Of a DNA stretch of 64,000 nucleotides, positions 50,340 through 58,257 are shown piece by piece. The notes under the pieces are model-generated. The model was not told where the DNA came from. It saw only the letters and a list, made by a program, of their open reading frames with translations, and made no database searches. The DNA comes from Flavobacteriales bacterium (GTDB taxonomy: Bacteria; Bacteroidota; Bacteroidia; Flavobacteriales; Schleiferiaceae). A program made the position numbers and the translations under genes. The number at the start of each line of letters is the position of its first letter. Positions within the stretch are counted from its first letter, which is position 1. The stretch lies in assembly GCA_017795025.1 (NCBI GenBank), contig CP051243.1:1550001-1614000 (forward strand). The letters are read 5' to 3'.

Positions 50340-50983
50340 ATAATCCAGCGAATTAACTCAAAGGCCTCTGCATAATTTGCATTCACCTGAATTCCTCTGG
50401 TTTTTGCTAGGCCAAAAAAGTACTCCGGATCCATGTAGTTGCGAAAGTTTTGCGAGGCATAGCATTTTAAGGCCTCCATTTTAGCTTGGATATGCTCGCG
50501 CTCTAATCTAATGTGGCAGTTATTGGTGAAGTTCAGGTTATTCCACGGAAGCTCATAACCTAGCATTCGGCTATGTTTAAAGGCCCGTAAACCCTCTTCG
50601 TAAATCGTATGATGATCCTGATGAATATCTTGGGAGTTTGGCAAAAGAACCAAATCAGGGTTGAGCTTTCGCTTTAATTTGATGAGGTCTTCCAATATTG
50701 CCTGCCGATGTTCTGGGAAGTCTCGTACTGGATAGTTGAAAGTGATAATATTGGCTGATGGAATTCCTAAAATCTTCGCTGCAGAAGCCAGTTCCTTCCA
50801 TAAGGCATCTTCGGGTGTACCTTCCGGTAAGGACTTTATACAGGGCGAAAAAGCAGCATAATGTACCTCTAAACCCAAGTTAGTAAAGCGCTTTATAGTA
50901 CCACCGGAGGAAAATTCTCCATCGTCGGGATGTGGAGCTAGAACTAGAACTCTTTCAATATTTTGAAAATCCATGGTTTCCAA
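50336..50983 (-). CDS. PIG-L family N-acetylglucosamine-type deacetylase
   Basis: A 215-residue zinc-dependent deacetylase. The metal-binding motif is LAPHPDDGEFSSGGTIKRF near residue 17, with the second site in LPNSQDIHQDHHTIYEEGLR (HxxH). The family removes acetyl groups from GlcNAc-like sugars or small conjugates, including bacillithiol and glycan precursors. The start is taken as ATG at 50983; MDFQN at 50974 is possible. It lies 2 bases after the RmlD-like gene and converges on the beta-propeller gene with a 4-base overlap. The substrate is unknown. Confidence 0.87.
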   Translation of the reverse strand: METMDFQNIERVLVLAPHPDDGEFSSGGTIKRFTNLGLEVHYAAFSPCIKSLPEGTPEDALWKELASAAKILGIPSANIITFNYPVRDFPEHRQAILEDLIKLKRKLNPDLVLLPNSQDIHQDHHTIYEEGLRAFKHSRMLGYELPWNNLNFTNNCHIRLEREHIQAKMEALKCYASQNFRNYMDPEYFFGLAKTRGIQVNANYAEAFELIRWII

Positions 50984-50985
50984 TT

Positions 50986-51897
50986 TTAATTAGCGCTTTC
51001 CGCTTTAATTTGGGCGTCTACCAATCGGAGCCCATCTTTAAAGGAATGAGGTTGATACCCCAGCTCCTTTTTAGCCTTATCGATGATAAAGCCCGTTTTG
51101 GGTGGCCGCTTAGCAGTTTGATTTAAAGTAGTGGATGATACCGGACTAATAAGATCCTGATTAAAACCCCAAAAGCTAGCTATTTCGCGAACCATATCAA
51201 TGATACTGTAAAAATCAGGGCCTGAAATATTATAGATTCCCTGAGCTTTTTGCTTGGCGGCCAATACACAACCTTGCGCCAGGTCCTCGGCTAAGGTAGG
51301 GGTTCGATACTGGTCGTCGACTACAGTTATGGTATTCCCTTTTTCCAAAGCTCCTTTGGCCCAAAGGACAATGTTGCTGCGGCTCATATTTTCGGCCACC
51401 CCATATACGAGTACCGTCCTCAGTATGGCATGGGGTACGGTAGAAGCTTGAATCAACTTTTCCGCTCTCCACTTCGAATCCCCGTAAAAAGAAACAGGGG
51501 CCGGAATGGCATTTTCATCCAAGGGACCTTCCGAGCCATCAAAAATAAAATCAGTACTTAAATGAACTAGATGGGACTTTGTTTGACTACAGGCTGCAAT
51601 AATGTATTGAACGGCTTCGACATTCAGCTTAAGACAACCTTCTTGATCATCCTCACATTGATCGACATGAGTCATAGCCGCCGTATGAATTACCACCTCA
51701 GGTTTTACTTCTTTAAACACAGCTAAAACCTCGTCGAGATTAGAAATATCCATGCTGTGATAAACGTATCCTCTTTGATGATTAAGTCGATTCTCACCGC
51801 GCGCAGTTGCAAACAATTCCACCTCACTATCGCGGCTTAATTGATGTACAAGCTTTTGACCGAGGAGTCCGTTTGAACCGGTTACTAAAATTCTCAT
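50986..51897 (-). CDS. RmlD-like sugar-nucleotide reductase (SDR)
   Basis: A 303-residue extended SDR of the dTDP-4-dehydrorhamnose reductase group. The cofactor motif is ILVTGSNGLLGQKLVHQLSR, followed by VVIHTAAMTHVDQCEDDQEG, HLSTDFIFDGSEGPLDENA and the catalytic YxxxK in SFYGDSKWRAEKLIQ. RmlA, RmlB and a canonical RmlC are missing from the window, so dTDP-rhamnose synthesis is not proved. In Bacteroidota many such proteins are of unknown substrate. It overlaps the K+ channel gene by 4 bases and is followed by the PIG-L deacetylase, forming a short run of genes. Confidence 0.8.
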   Translation of the reverse strand: MRILVTGSNGLLGQKLVHQLSRDSEVELFATARGENRLNHQRGYVYHSMDISNLDEVLAVFKEVKPEVVIHTAAMTHVDQCEDDQEGCLKLNVEAVQYIIAACSQTKSHLVHLSTDFIFDGSEGPLDENAIPAPVSFYGDSKWRAEKLIQASTVPHAILRTVLVYGVAENMSRSNIVLWAKGALEKGNTITVVDDQYRTPTLAEDLAQGCVLAAKQKAQGIYNISGPDFYSIIDMVREIASFWGFNQDLISPVSSTTLNQTAKRPPKTGFIIDKAKKELGYQPHSFKDGLRLVDAQIKAESAN

Positions 51898-52937
51898 GTG
51901 TTTTTTTGGATAGGGTTAGCGTTTTGCTCTCTTAAGAGGTCGTTTAGGGCTTTAATTTGTTCAGCATTCCCCAGCACAAATAACCTAGAATTAGGTCGTA
52001 GTATTTCTTCACTGCTAGGGTTAATAAAGTATTGCCCTTCGGGGTTTTTAATCCCAATAATGGTGCAGCCCGTTCGCTGACGAATATGCAATTCGTTAAG
52101 GGTACAAGAGCGGGATTCACCAAGCAAATCACTGAGTTCAATTTCTTCGAGATTGCTATCGGAAGAACCTTCTACCGAAAGGTGTTCCAAGAACTCCACA
52201 ATATCGGGGTTCATCACCAAGCTGGCCATATGTCCACCTCCCACGCCCTCTGGCATCACTACCGAATCAACCCCAACAGCACGTAATTTACGCTCAGTAC
52301 TTTCCGAGGAAGCCCGGCTAATCAAACGAATTTTAGGGGATAATGATCGAGCGGAAATAACCACAAAGAGGTTATCGGCATCTTTGCTTAGGGTAGAAAC
52401 TAAGGCCCTAGCCCGTTCCACACCCGCTTGTTTTAAGGTGTCTTCATCCGTGGCATCTGCCTCAAGATATAATACATCAAAAGGCTTGAGGTACTGTTCA
52501 ATAATTTGGGGATCAGATTCAATGACTAAAACATCTTGCCCGTAGGCAATAAGTTTTTGCAAGGCTCTCCTTCCATTTCGTCCAAAGCCACATAGTATAA
52601 CGTGGTTCTCAATTTTGCTGATGCTGCGGTTCAAATTCCTACGTTTTAAATCGGCCACCAATTCCCCTGAGATGAGTACTTGGGTGAGCAGTGTAAGGCC
52701 GTAAGCGAAGGTACCAAAACTGGCAATGATAAGGAAAGCGGTAAACCACTGACCCGCAGGACTTAAAGTATGTACTTCTCCGAAACCTACCGTGCTTACC
52801 GTTATGACGGTCATGTAAAAGGCATCGGTAAGAGAATAATCCTCAATCCAGATATATCCTATTAAGCCAATTAGGGTTAGCCCTCCGAGAAGGGTGGCTA
52901 TTATTCGAAATCTAAAAAGGACGGTGGTTTGGCTCAA
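51894..52937 (-). CDS. Two-helix potassium channel with RCK (TrkA-N/TrkA-C) domains
   Basis: A 347-residue membrane protein. Two N-terminal helices (IIATLLGGLTLIGLIGYIW and WFTAFLIIASFGTFAYGLTL) flank the pore loop with filter TVSTVGFGE, a variant of TVGYGD. The cytosolic part begins at residue 111 with the nucleotide-binding NHVILCGFGRNGRRALQKLI (GxGxxG) and VLVIESDPQIIEQYL, followed by a TrkA-C domain ending in NEQIKAL-like residues. This is the architecture of MthK and bacterial Kch-type channels gated by ligand binding to the RCK ring. It sits in a run of unrelated genes, 6 bases after PspC. Confidence 0.92.
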   Translation of the reverse strand: MSQTTVLFRFRIIATLLGGLTLIGLIGYIWIEDYSLTDAFYMTVITVSTVGFGEVHTLSPAGQWFTAFLIIASFGTFAYGLTLLTQVLISGELVADLKRRNLNRSISKIENHVILCGFGRNGRRALQKLIAYGQDVLVIESDPQIIEQYLKPFDVLYLEADATDEDTLKQAGVERARALVSTLSKDADNLFVVISARSLSPKIRLISRASSESTERKLRAVGVDSVVMPEGVGGGHMASLVMNPDIVEFLEHLSVEGSSDSNLEEIELSDLLGESRSCTLNELHIRQRTGCTIIGIKNPEGQYFINPSSEEILRPNSRLFVLGNAEQIKALNDLLREQNANPIQKNT

Positions 52938-52943
52938 GGGAAA

Positions 52944-53165
52944 TTATATATCCAGAACGGAATGTCGTCGACTCCGCAGATGGTCTTTAATTTGAATCCA
53001 AAAGGCTAAAACCAGGTAAAGAATTACCGGAGAGCCAAAAGTCAGAAAGGAAGTATATATAAAATATCGACGTACCACTCCTGGTGCAATGCCCATTCGC
53101 TCGCCAGAACGGGTACAAACTTCAAATCCCCAGCGTTCAAAAAAGCTCCTTAATCTTTCCATCAT
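52944..53165 (-). CDS. PspC domain-containing small membrane protein
   Basis: The frame opens at 53210, but the ATG at 53165 (MMERLRSFFERWGF) overlaps the DUF2851 stop in an ATGATGA arrangement and gives a 73-residue protein of the usual size for this family. A PspC-type domain is seen: FEVCTRSGERMGIAPGVVRR followed by one membrane helix (FLTFGSPVILYLVLAFWIQI) and a basic end (KDHLRSRRHSVLDI). PspC proteins in proteobacteria take part in the phage-shock response. The short Bacteroidota form is of unknown function. Confidence 0.8.
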   Translation of the reverse strand: MMERLRSFFERWGFEVCTRSGERMGIAPGVVRRYFIYTSFLTFGSPVILYLVLAFWIQIKDHLRSRRHSVLDI

Positions 53166-54433
53166 GATCCTTGGTTTAACAACTCCTTCCCAAGAGTGCA
53201 AGTTAAACATTTTTTAGGCCGACAGTATTCTTCGTACCAGGCTAAAAGCGCTTGACTGTCAAATGCTGAACTTATAGATAAACCCAATTGTTCATAGCTC
53301 CGTACTATTTTATTGTCTTCTGCAGGCATTTCTTGTAAAACTTGGAAAGCAGACTCCGATAGCTGCTGGTTTCCCACTTTCTGACCGTAAAAAAACAGGA
53401 CAGGGATTAACACATTGATTTTTAGATGGGTTTGTAGGCTTTCGCTCCAGCGTGTTCCAATGCGCTTAGCGCTGATATGGCCAATCCGATAGCGGTGCTG
53501 CCAATAGCCATCAAGTTCAGGCCAATGTATGCTTTCCCAAGCTGCGGTATTGCCTTCTCGAATTTCAGAAAACCAGTTTAGCGCCATGGGTAAGATTGCG
53601 GCTAGTTGTGCGATCCGCCGATCAGGAAATGCCGCCGGACGCATTCTCGAGTATTTCCATTGAGAATCGTCCATAGTTTGTAGCTGATGTTTATGCCTTA
53701 GGAAGTTGAATTCTCGCTGCCAAACAGCGGAAACCTCATCCTGGGGATTGAGAATTCCGGAGCACCCCAAAAATAGGATCATTCGCAGGTTATCATGATG
53801 AAGATACTGCTGCCAAATACGGAGCGGTAAATGATTGACCAAGGCCTCCATCGCCAAGGCATTGACCTTCCCTCCTAAACTTCGGGCAATGGCCCAGTAT
53901 AAAATTAGGTGCCAGTCTCCTTGGCTGCTTTGATATACTTGGTTAAAAGATTGAGATTTTGATTGTAATCGAAGTACGGCACAGCGGTCTAACATCTCCT
54001 GTTTGGCTAGACCATTAATGCTGGGGAATACCATTTTACAGGGAATGCCTTTTTTCTGCTGCAAGAGTTGCTCAAAGCGCCAATACAATTGCTCATCAAA
54101 CAGTCCCTTTAGCTCGAGACAAATCGGCCGTAAACCATTGGCACAGCTAATCAGCTTATCACACTCGTATACCACGTGTAAAATCACATTGTTATAGGCG
54201 GGGTCGAACTGATGACGGTGGCGATCCCAATCGGAGCTTTTAAGGTGAATTTCCACACTACCAATCCAAAGGTGATTGTCGATTTGAATTCTAGACTCAT
54301 AAAAGTCAGGGCCGCTGTTTTCGTTGTAAAAGCCTGTATGAATCACACTTATACTATGACCTTGAGTGCTATGCCAGGGATCCGGCTTGAGCCGTTTAAA
54401 ACGCCATAAGTAGTGAAGGAAGTCCTCAGTCAT
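53162..54433 (-). CDS. DUF2851 family protein
   Basis: A 423-residue cytosolic protein recognised as DUF2851, common in Bacteroidota. The N-terminus LHYLWRFKRLKPDPWHSTQG and SGPDFYESRIQIDNHLWIGS, then VEIHLKSSDWDRHRHQFDPA and VILHVVYECDK are family segments. The conserved GPDF, ExH and Asp-His residues suggest a nuclease-like active site, but no activity is established. The C-terminus has a Cys cluster (CRPKKCLTCTLG). It starts 64 bases from the divergent MarR gene and overlaps PspC. Confidence 0.87.
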   Translation of the reverse strand: MTEDFLHYLWRFKRLKPDPWHSTQGHSISVIHTGFYNENSGPDFYESRIQIDNHLWIGSVEIHLKSSDWDRHRHQFDPAYNNVILHVVYECDKLISCANGLRPICLELKGLFDEQLYWRFEQLLQQKKGIPCKMVFPSINGLAKQEMLDRCAVLRLQSKSQSFNQVYQSSQGDWHLILYWAIARSLGGKVNALAMEALVNHLPLRIWQQYLHHDNLRMILFLGCSGILNPQDEVSAVWQREFNFLRHKHQLQTMDDSQWKYSRMRPAAFPDRRIAQLAAILPMALNWFSEIREGNTAAWESIHWPELDGYWQHRYRIGHISAKRIGTRWSESLQTHLKINVLIPVLFFYGQKVGNQQLSESAFQVLQEMPAEDNKIVRSYEQLGLSISSAFDSQALLAWYEEYCRPKKCLTCTLGKELLNQGS

Positions 54434-54496
54434 CCTTTTTTAGTGTTTAAACATTAAACTATTTCATCTTGTTAAGGCAAATTATATTTTAGCAGT

Positions 54497-54949
54497 ATGG
54501 GTATTCAAGAAGAGATTAAGCAGAGTCATTTTAGAAACGCTTATCAAAAGGCTTTCATCAATATTTTATTTACCAACAATTGGCTAGACGAACAAATACG
54601 GGAAATGCTGAATGGTGAGGACCTTACTAAACAACAGTTCAATGTATTACGAATTTTAAGAGGAAGTCATCCTGATCCCTTAAGCACCTTGCAAATTCGA
54701 GAGCGAATGTTGGACAAGATGAGTGATACTTCTCGAATCGTTGATCGCTTAATCAAAAAGGATCTGGTAAGCAAACAAACCTGCCCCGACGATAAGCGGC
54801 TAGTGGATGTGTTAATTACAGAAGAAGGCTTAAAGAAGCTAAAAGCGCTCGATCAAAAAGAGCACATGATTGAGGATAGCTTTGATAAACTCAGTGAAAC
54901 GGAAGCCGAAGAACTAAGTAATTTGCTTGATAAGATGCGTGGTCAATAA
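54497..54949 (+). CDS. MarR family transcriptional regulator
   Basis: A 150-residue winged-helix regulator. The DNA-binding domain runs from about residue 50: TKQQFNVLRILRGSHPDPLS, LQIRERMLDKMSDTSRIVDR (recognition helix) and KDLVSKQTCPDDKRLVDVLI (wing), followed by a C-terminal dimer helix. Upstream bases 54481-54490 contain TATATTTTAG, one base away from a TAnnTTTG element. Its target is not clear. The usual YceI neighbour of such Bacteroidota regulators is absent: downstream there is only a gene remnant and the restriction island, so a former target may have been lost. Confidence 0.9.
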   Translation: MGIQEEIKQSHFRNAYQKAFINILFTNNWLDEQIREMLNGEDLTKQQFNVLRILRGSHPDPLSTLQIRERMLDKMSDTSRIVDRLIKKDLVSKQTCPDDKRLVDVLITEEGLKKLKALDQKEHMIEDSFDKLSETEAEELSNLLDKMRGQ

Positions 54950-55120
54950 TGCCAAATCGGACCTAGAATTGGCTTACCTCTAACCCAAGTAACCTGTTGC
55001 AAGCCCTGGGTATCACCATAGCAACCATTAGCCCCTTGAATAGCTTGAATTTGTAAGGTTCGAGTACTGTCGTAGACCCCAAGGTTAATTTGCTCGAAGG
55101 GCGCTAAGAAAATTTGAATG
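54943..55120 (-). pseudogene. Probable 3' remnant of a secreted-protein gene
   Basis: A minus-strand frame of about 58 codons ends in TGA at 54943-54945, overlapping the MarR stop by 7 bases, as expected for compact convergent genes. It reads IFLAPFEQINLGVYDSTRTL, then QIQAIQGANGCYGDTQGLQQ and a C-terminal PILGPIWHY. It looks like the end of a larger protein and has no plausible start: the ATGs upstream fall in the palindromic flank of the restriction island. I suggest the island replaced or removed the 5' part. I do not recognise the family. A genuine small gene is possible but less likely. Confidence 0.4.
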
Positions 55121-55408
55121 CATCTTATTCTTATGCATTCGGAAATTGCCATTGGATCAAAAAAAGGCCAACGGTCAAGTATAAGCGTAGTGCGGGGTTT
55201 CGGAGCAATTCACTGTCCGCCTAACGCAAAGTTTATTAAGAGCAAAAAAGCTCAATTTTACCCGTGGAGCCCGCATTACGCTTATACAATGTTGTGCTTT
55301 CGTGATTTTTTCTTTTTTGTCCGTGCGGTGGCTCAGACACACTCTTTGACAAGCTTTGGTTCGGGCGGTTGGCTTGTGCGGTTTGGCGATGTGTGTGGCT
55401 GTTGGTTG
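54950..55408. other. 459-base stretch without an intact gene: remnant plus palindromic left flank of the restriction island
   Basis: Besides the remnant, this holds an inverted repeat at 55116-55140 (arms GAATGCAT/ATGCATTC), the long palindrome at 55179-55287, and a G/T-rich tract (about 55320-55430) with several short stems such as CAAGC/GCTTG. A 117-codon plus-strand frame at 55118-55471 reads through all of these and is judged spurious. Confidence 0.7.
55179..55287. repeat. Long imperfect palindrome flanking the restriction island
   Basis: GTATAAGCGTAGTGCGGG (55179-55196) pairs with CCCGCATTACGCTTATAC (55270-55287): 17 of 18 bases match. Inside lies a short stem GAGC/GCTC with an A6 loop at 55240-55253. 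The element is followed by GTTGTGCTT (55291-55299). The same 9 bases occur in reverse orientation in the right flank at 58237-58245. Confidence 0.75.
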
Positions 55409-56776
55409 TCAGGTAATATCCAGTTGTTTCAATTTCATAGCGTGCTTTGCTTCCCTTTGAAATACTTTTAATATCGAAGGAGGATTTGTATTGATCAAGT
55501 CTAGATCGTTACCATCCATCATTACTATGGCAATATTCGAATCAGCCATAACCTTGTTGGCATATCTTCTTGCTTCAGATCCAATTTTTCCAGTCGATAC
55601 CATTATGATTGCATTACTCTTAAGAAAATGTGTTAAGCCAACTTCCTTAGCAACATCATCAAGAGAGACCGCTGAAGTATTCTTACACTGAATTTGCCAT
55701 CGGGAATAGACCAGTCTGTCAGATTCAAAAATTAAATCAACTTCCGCACCTCCAGTAGCTTGCCCTCTTAGGCGTGTGGCAACATATTTCATATCCAACA
55801 GCATCATTAGCTTAAAACCCAGTGCTTCAAGAGCTAATCCACGGACGTGTCTGTTTTTTGAGTCTATTTCCTCAAGAATCTCGATCAGTGGCCGTTTAAG
55901 TAGCTTATGTAATTTGGGATCACTCTGCTGAATAATCTGTTTAATTAGAGGTTCTATTATTTCTTGTTCAAGCTTAGATGTAGGCTTCACTAAAAACGGT
56001 TTTGCGCCTCTGCCTGTGGTGGTTTTTTTCTTTTCGATATAACCAGCTTCTTCTAAGCCATTAAGAACCAATTTTGGCAAACTCTTTTCTGGATATTGAA
56101 CGCCATATGTAGCTGAGGCCAGCTTAGCAATCTCATTGGCAGGCTGCCAATCATTAACACCTGTATTTGCAAGTGCAAGAATAAATGCTTTCTGCTCATC
56201 ACCAAATTCAGCTAATTCAACAAATGCATCAGTGCTGATTCCCAAGACTTCTTCAATTTTGTCTTCATTTACCCTCCACGATGTACCATGAAAGACACCA
56301 GCCTTAGCAAGCCATAGTCTCATTATGCTCGGGTGTTTCCCTCCTGCAGGATAGTGAATCCCCCTATTTTGTAATCCTTTTCTCAAAGTTGTGAGATTTA
56401 CTGCTTCACCAGAAGCCATCATGTCTTGAATACAGGTGGTGAAGGTCATTCCATGCAGATTGAGAAGAATATGTTTTGCTAATTCTGCGTAAAGCTTCTT
56501 TTCGTTTTTTCTTATTGAAAATAGCTTTTCACCAAATTGGGTAAAGGTTGCATCTCGATTGATAATGCCATAGGCTATCATTCCAAGTTTAGCATTATTA
56601 GCCAACTTTCCTTTGTTATAATCACTTGTTTTGTTTGATTCGAAATATTCATTCTTCACATCCTTTTCAAACGCTTTCCAATCACCCGAATTGTTTTCAG
56701 CAAGTTCAAGGATTTGGGGCAATGAAATTTGTGATGGGGAAAATTCACTTCCAAATGGTAAATCACTTTTCTTCAT
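55409..56776 (-). CDS. Mrr-like restriction endonuclease (PD-(D/E)xK)
   Basis: A 455-residue protein. The C-terminal third is an Mrr-type nuclease domain: VRGLALEALGFKLM (Glu317), GGAEVDLIFES (Asp347) and WQIQCKN (Gln363 and Lys365), the D-QxK form used by Mrr. The N-terminal two thirds contain winged-helix-like segments, for example LRKGLQNRGIHYPAGGKHPS and KLVLNGLEEAGYIEKKKTTT, which probably recognise DNA. It overlaps the methyltransferase gene by 14 bases. The pair form a type II-like restriction-modification system. The recognition site cannot be read from the sequence. Confidence 0.85.
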   Translation of the reverse strand: MKKSDLPFGSEFSPSQISLPQILELAENNSGDWKAFEKDVKNEYFESNKTSDYNKGKLANNAKLGMIAYGIINRDATFTQFGEKLFSIRKNEKKLYAELAKHILLNLHGMTFTTCIQDMMASGEAVNLTTLRKGLQNRGIHYPAGGKHPSIMRLWLAKAGVFHGTSWRVNEDKIEEVLGISTDAFVELAEFGDEQKAFILALANTGVNDWQPANEIAKLASATYGVQYPEKSLPKLVLNGLEEAGYIEKKKTTTGRGAKPFLVKPTSKLEQEIIEPLIKQIIQQSDPKLHKLLKRPLIEILEEIDSKNRHVRGLALEALGFKLMMLLDMKYVATRLRGQATGGAEVDLIFESDRLVYSRWQIQCKNTSAVSLDDVAKEVGLTHFLKSNAIIMVSTGKIGSEARRYANKVMADSNIAIVMMDGNDLDLINTNPPSILKVFQREAKHAMKLKQLDIT

Positions 56777-57722
56777 GAGCTAGCGTGATATATTTTTCCA
56801 AAGGTTCAGAAACAACTAAATTGTCTGGAAACAAAGAATTTTCATCAGAAAATCTAAAAATGCTTCCTTCTAAATAATTTTCATTTAGTTCTAATGAAAT
56901 CCACTGCCTTCCTAATTTTTCTGCGGAGTACCCTGTAGTATTTGAACCTGCAAAAGGGTCAAGTACTACATCATTTTCATCAGTGAGGAATTTGATAAAA
57001 AAGTCTGAGAATCCCACTGGAAATCTCGCGGGGTGGGGTTTAATTCCATTTTCTCTGCATTTCTTCTGATACTTTCCGTTTGAATTTGTGTTGGCAAGTT
57101 CTAATAAATTTGGTGGGATAGCACCTCCGTTATCTTTTTGAAACTTATCTGAAATATCGTGTCCACTTGGACGCATTTTAGCTTTGTAACCATTCTTAAT
57201 CAATGATTTCATACTGTCGCTGTACGGTCTAAGAACATTCCTATTTGTGGCTTTTGGATATTGTGATTTAGATAACCACCAAACAACGTTCACTGAATCT
57301 TTTACCCTAATTCTCCTAACAGTAACCCATTCGGCAGGAGTTGGAAGTCTTGAAGGATTGTAATGATAAAATTCTTGTGCAAGATAAAATTCTTGTTCTC
57401 GGCATAGTCTTACTAAAAGTTCGTATTGATAAATACTTCGAACGGGATAGCCAGGAATGTAGGCACCTCCTAAATCAATAACTAACGAACCTTCATCAGA
57501 CAAAATTCGATGGAATTGTTCTGAGAACTTTAGGAACCAATCCACATATTCTTGCTCTTGTTTGTTTCCATATTCTTTCTGACGAGTCAGGGCAAAGGGC
57601 GGTGACGTTAGAATTAAGTCTATTGAGGAGTCAGGAACTTTCTTCATTAACTCTAAGCTATCCCCAAGATATGCTGCTCCTAATTCTGTTTTGTAATATG
57701 GTTTTTTTCTTGATAGCTTCAT
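56763..57722 (-). CDS. DNA methyltransferase, probably N4-cytosine type
   Basis: A 319-residue amino-methyltransferase. The catalytic motif IV is TSPPF (residues 39-43), the SPP(F/Y) form of N4-cytosine enzymes such as M.PvuII, and motif I DPFAGSNTTGYSAEKLGRQW starts at Asp255 near the C-terminus. IV before I makes it a beta-class enzyme. It would protect the host from the nuclease encoded downstream. It overlaps the regulator gene by 4 bases and the nuclease gene by 14, so all three are co-expressed. DPPY-type adenine methylation is unlikely but not ruled out. Confidence 0.88.
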   Translation of the reverse strand: MKLSRKKPYYKTELGAAYLGDSLELMKKVPDSSIDLILTSPPFALTRQKEYGNKQEQEYVDWFLKFSEQFHRILSDEGSLVIDLGGAYIPGYPVRSIYQYELLVRLCREQEFYLAQEFYHYNPSRLPTPAEWVTVRRIRVKDSVNVVWWLSKSQYPKATNRNVLRPYSDSMKSLIKNGYKAKMRPSGHDISDKFQKDNGGAIPPNLLELANTNSNGKYQKKCRENGIKPHPARFPVGFSDFFIKFLTDENDVVLDPFAGSNTTGYSAEKLGRQWISLELNENYLEGSIFRFSDENSLFPDNLVVSEPLEKYITLAHEEK

Positions 57723-58090
57723 GAGTTAGTCAGTTTTAATTTCGCTTGTTTTGTGTTCTTTAATTTCATGTATTTAATTTTTTCTTCAGCGAGTTGAAAC
57801 ACTTTGTCGCTGCACTGATTGTCATACAGTTTTTTAGCAACTAACTCGCTGAAATATTCATCTTTTAATTCTTTGAGGTCAAGTCCAAATTCATTCGCCA
57901 AAAGCTGCAATCGTTTCTCGTCAAATTCTCTTTTGCCTGTTTCAATTTTACTCAGGTTTGCAGAGTCCATATTCAATTTTGCGGCAAGTTGCGTCAGAGT
58001 GTAGTCCTTAGACTTTCTCAGTTGCCTTATATATTCTCCAAAACTTTCCTTCATTGGACTTGATTTTATTTTCTTGTCAACGAATGACAA
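57719..58090 (-). CDS. XRE-type helix-turn-helix regulator of the restriction system
   Basis: A 123-residue protein with an N-terminal HTH: FGEYIRQLRKSKDYTLTQLA followed by AKLNMDSANLSKIETGKREF. A second in-frame ATG at 58054 (MKESFGEYIRQLR) gives a 111-residue form with a typical start. The C-terminal half is helical and Lys-rich. Many type II systems carry a small controller (C protein) that delays nuclease expression. Its position as first gene, overlapping the methyltransferase start by 4 bases, fits that role. The direct repeat-type operator expected upstream was not clearly seen. Confidence 0.82.
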   Translation of the reverse strand: MSFVDKKIKSSPMKESFGEYIRQLRKSKDYTLTQLAAKLNMDSANLSKIETGKREFDEKRLQLLANEFGLDLKELKDEYFSELVAKKLYDNQCSDKVFQLAEEKIKYMKLKNTKQAKLKLTNS

Positions 58091-58257
58091 ATTTAAGATT
58101 ATAATTTGACTGTCAAAATTTCTTGTCAGTCAATTTTAGGAGGGCTGGGAAAAAACAGGCTCTTTTGCCTGCGAAGTGTAAGCTTGTGTGTTGGGGCAAG
58201 CAAACGTGCCTGTTTGAGCGTAGGCCTTTTCGCATGAAGCACAACACTAAGTTATAG
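58091..58257. other. Right non-coding flank of the restriction island, rich in short stems
   Basis: This 167-base stretch has a hairpin CAGGC/GCCTG (58156-58171), GCTTG/CAAGC (58182-58201), a TGCGAA/TTCGCA pair (58170-58175 and 58229-58234), and AAGCACAAC at 58237-58245, the reverse complement of GTTGTGCTT in the left flank. It also holds the promoter region of the regulator gene. It ends at the pyrF stop. Confidence 0.6.

Noticed and set aside
52153-52545. A 130-codon plus-strand frame opposite the K+ channel gene
   Set aside because: The channel's RCK domain is well conserved in the other strand; the antisense product has no domain.
55179-55299. Integron attC site in the left flank of the restriction island
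   Set aside because: A GCCTAAC box is present (55219-55225) and the arms are long, but no matching GTTRRRY box lies at the right end and no integrase gene is seen, so I only call it a palindrome.
55118-55471. A 117-codon plus-strand frame
   Set aside because: It crosses two inverted repeats and a G/T-rich tract, overlaps the nuclease gene end, and its sequence is Phe/Cys-rich without any recognisable domain.
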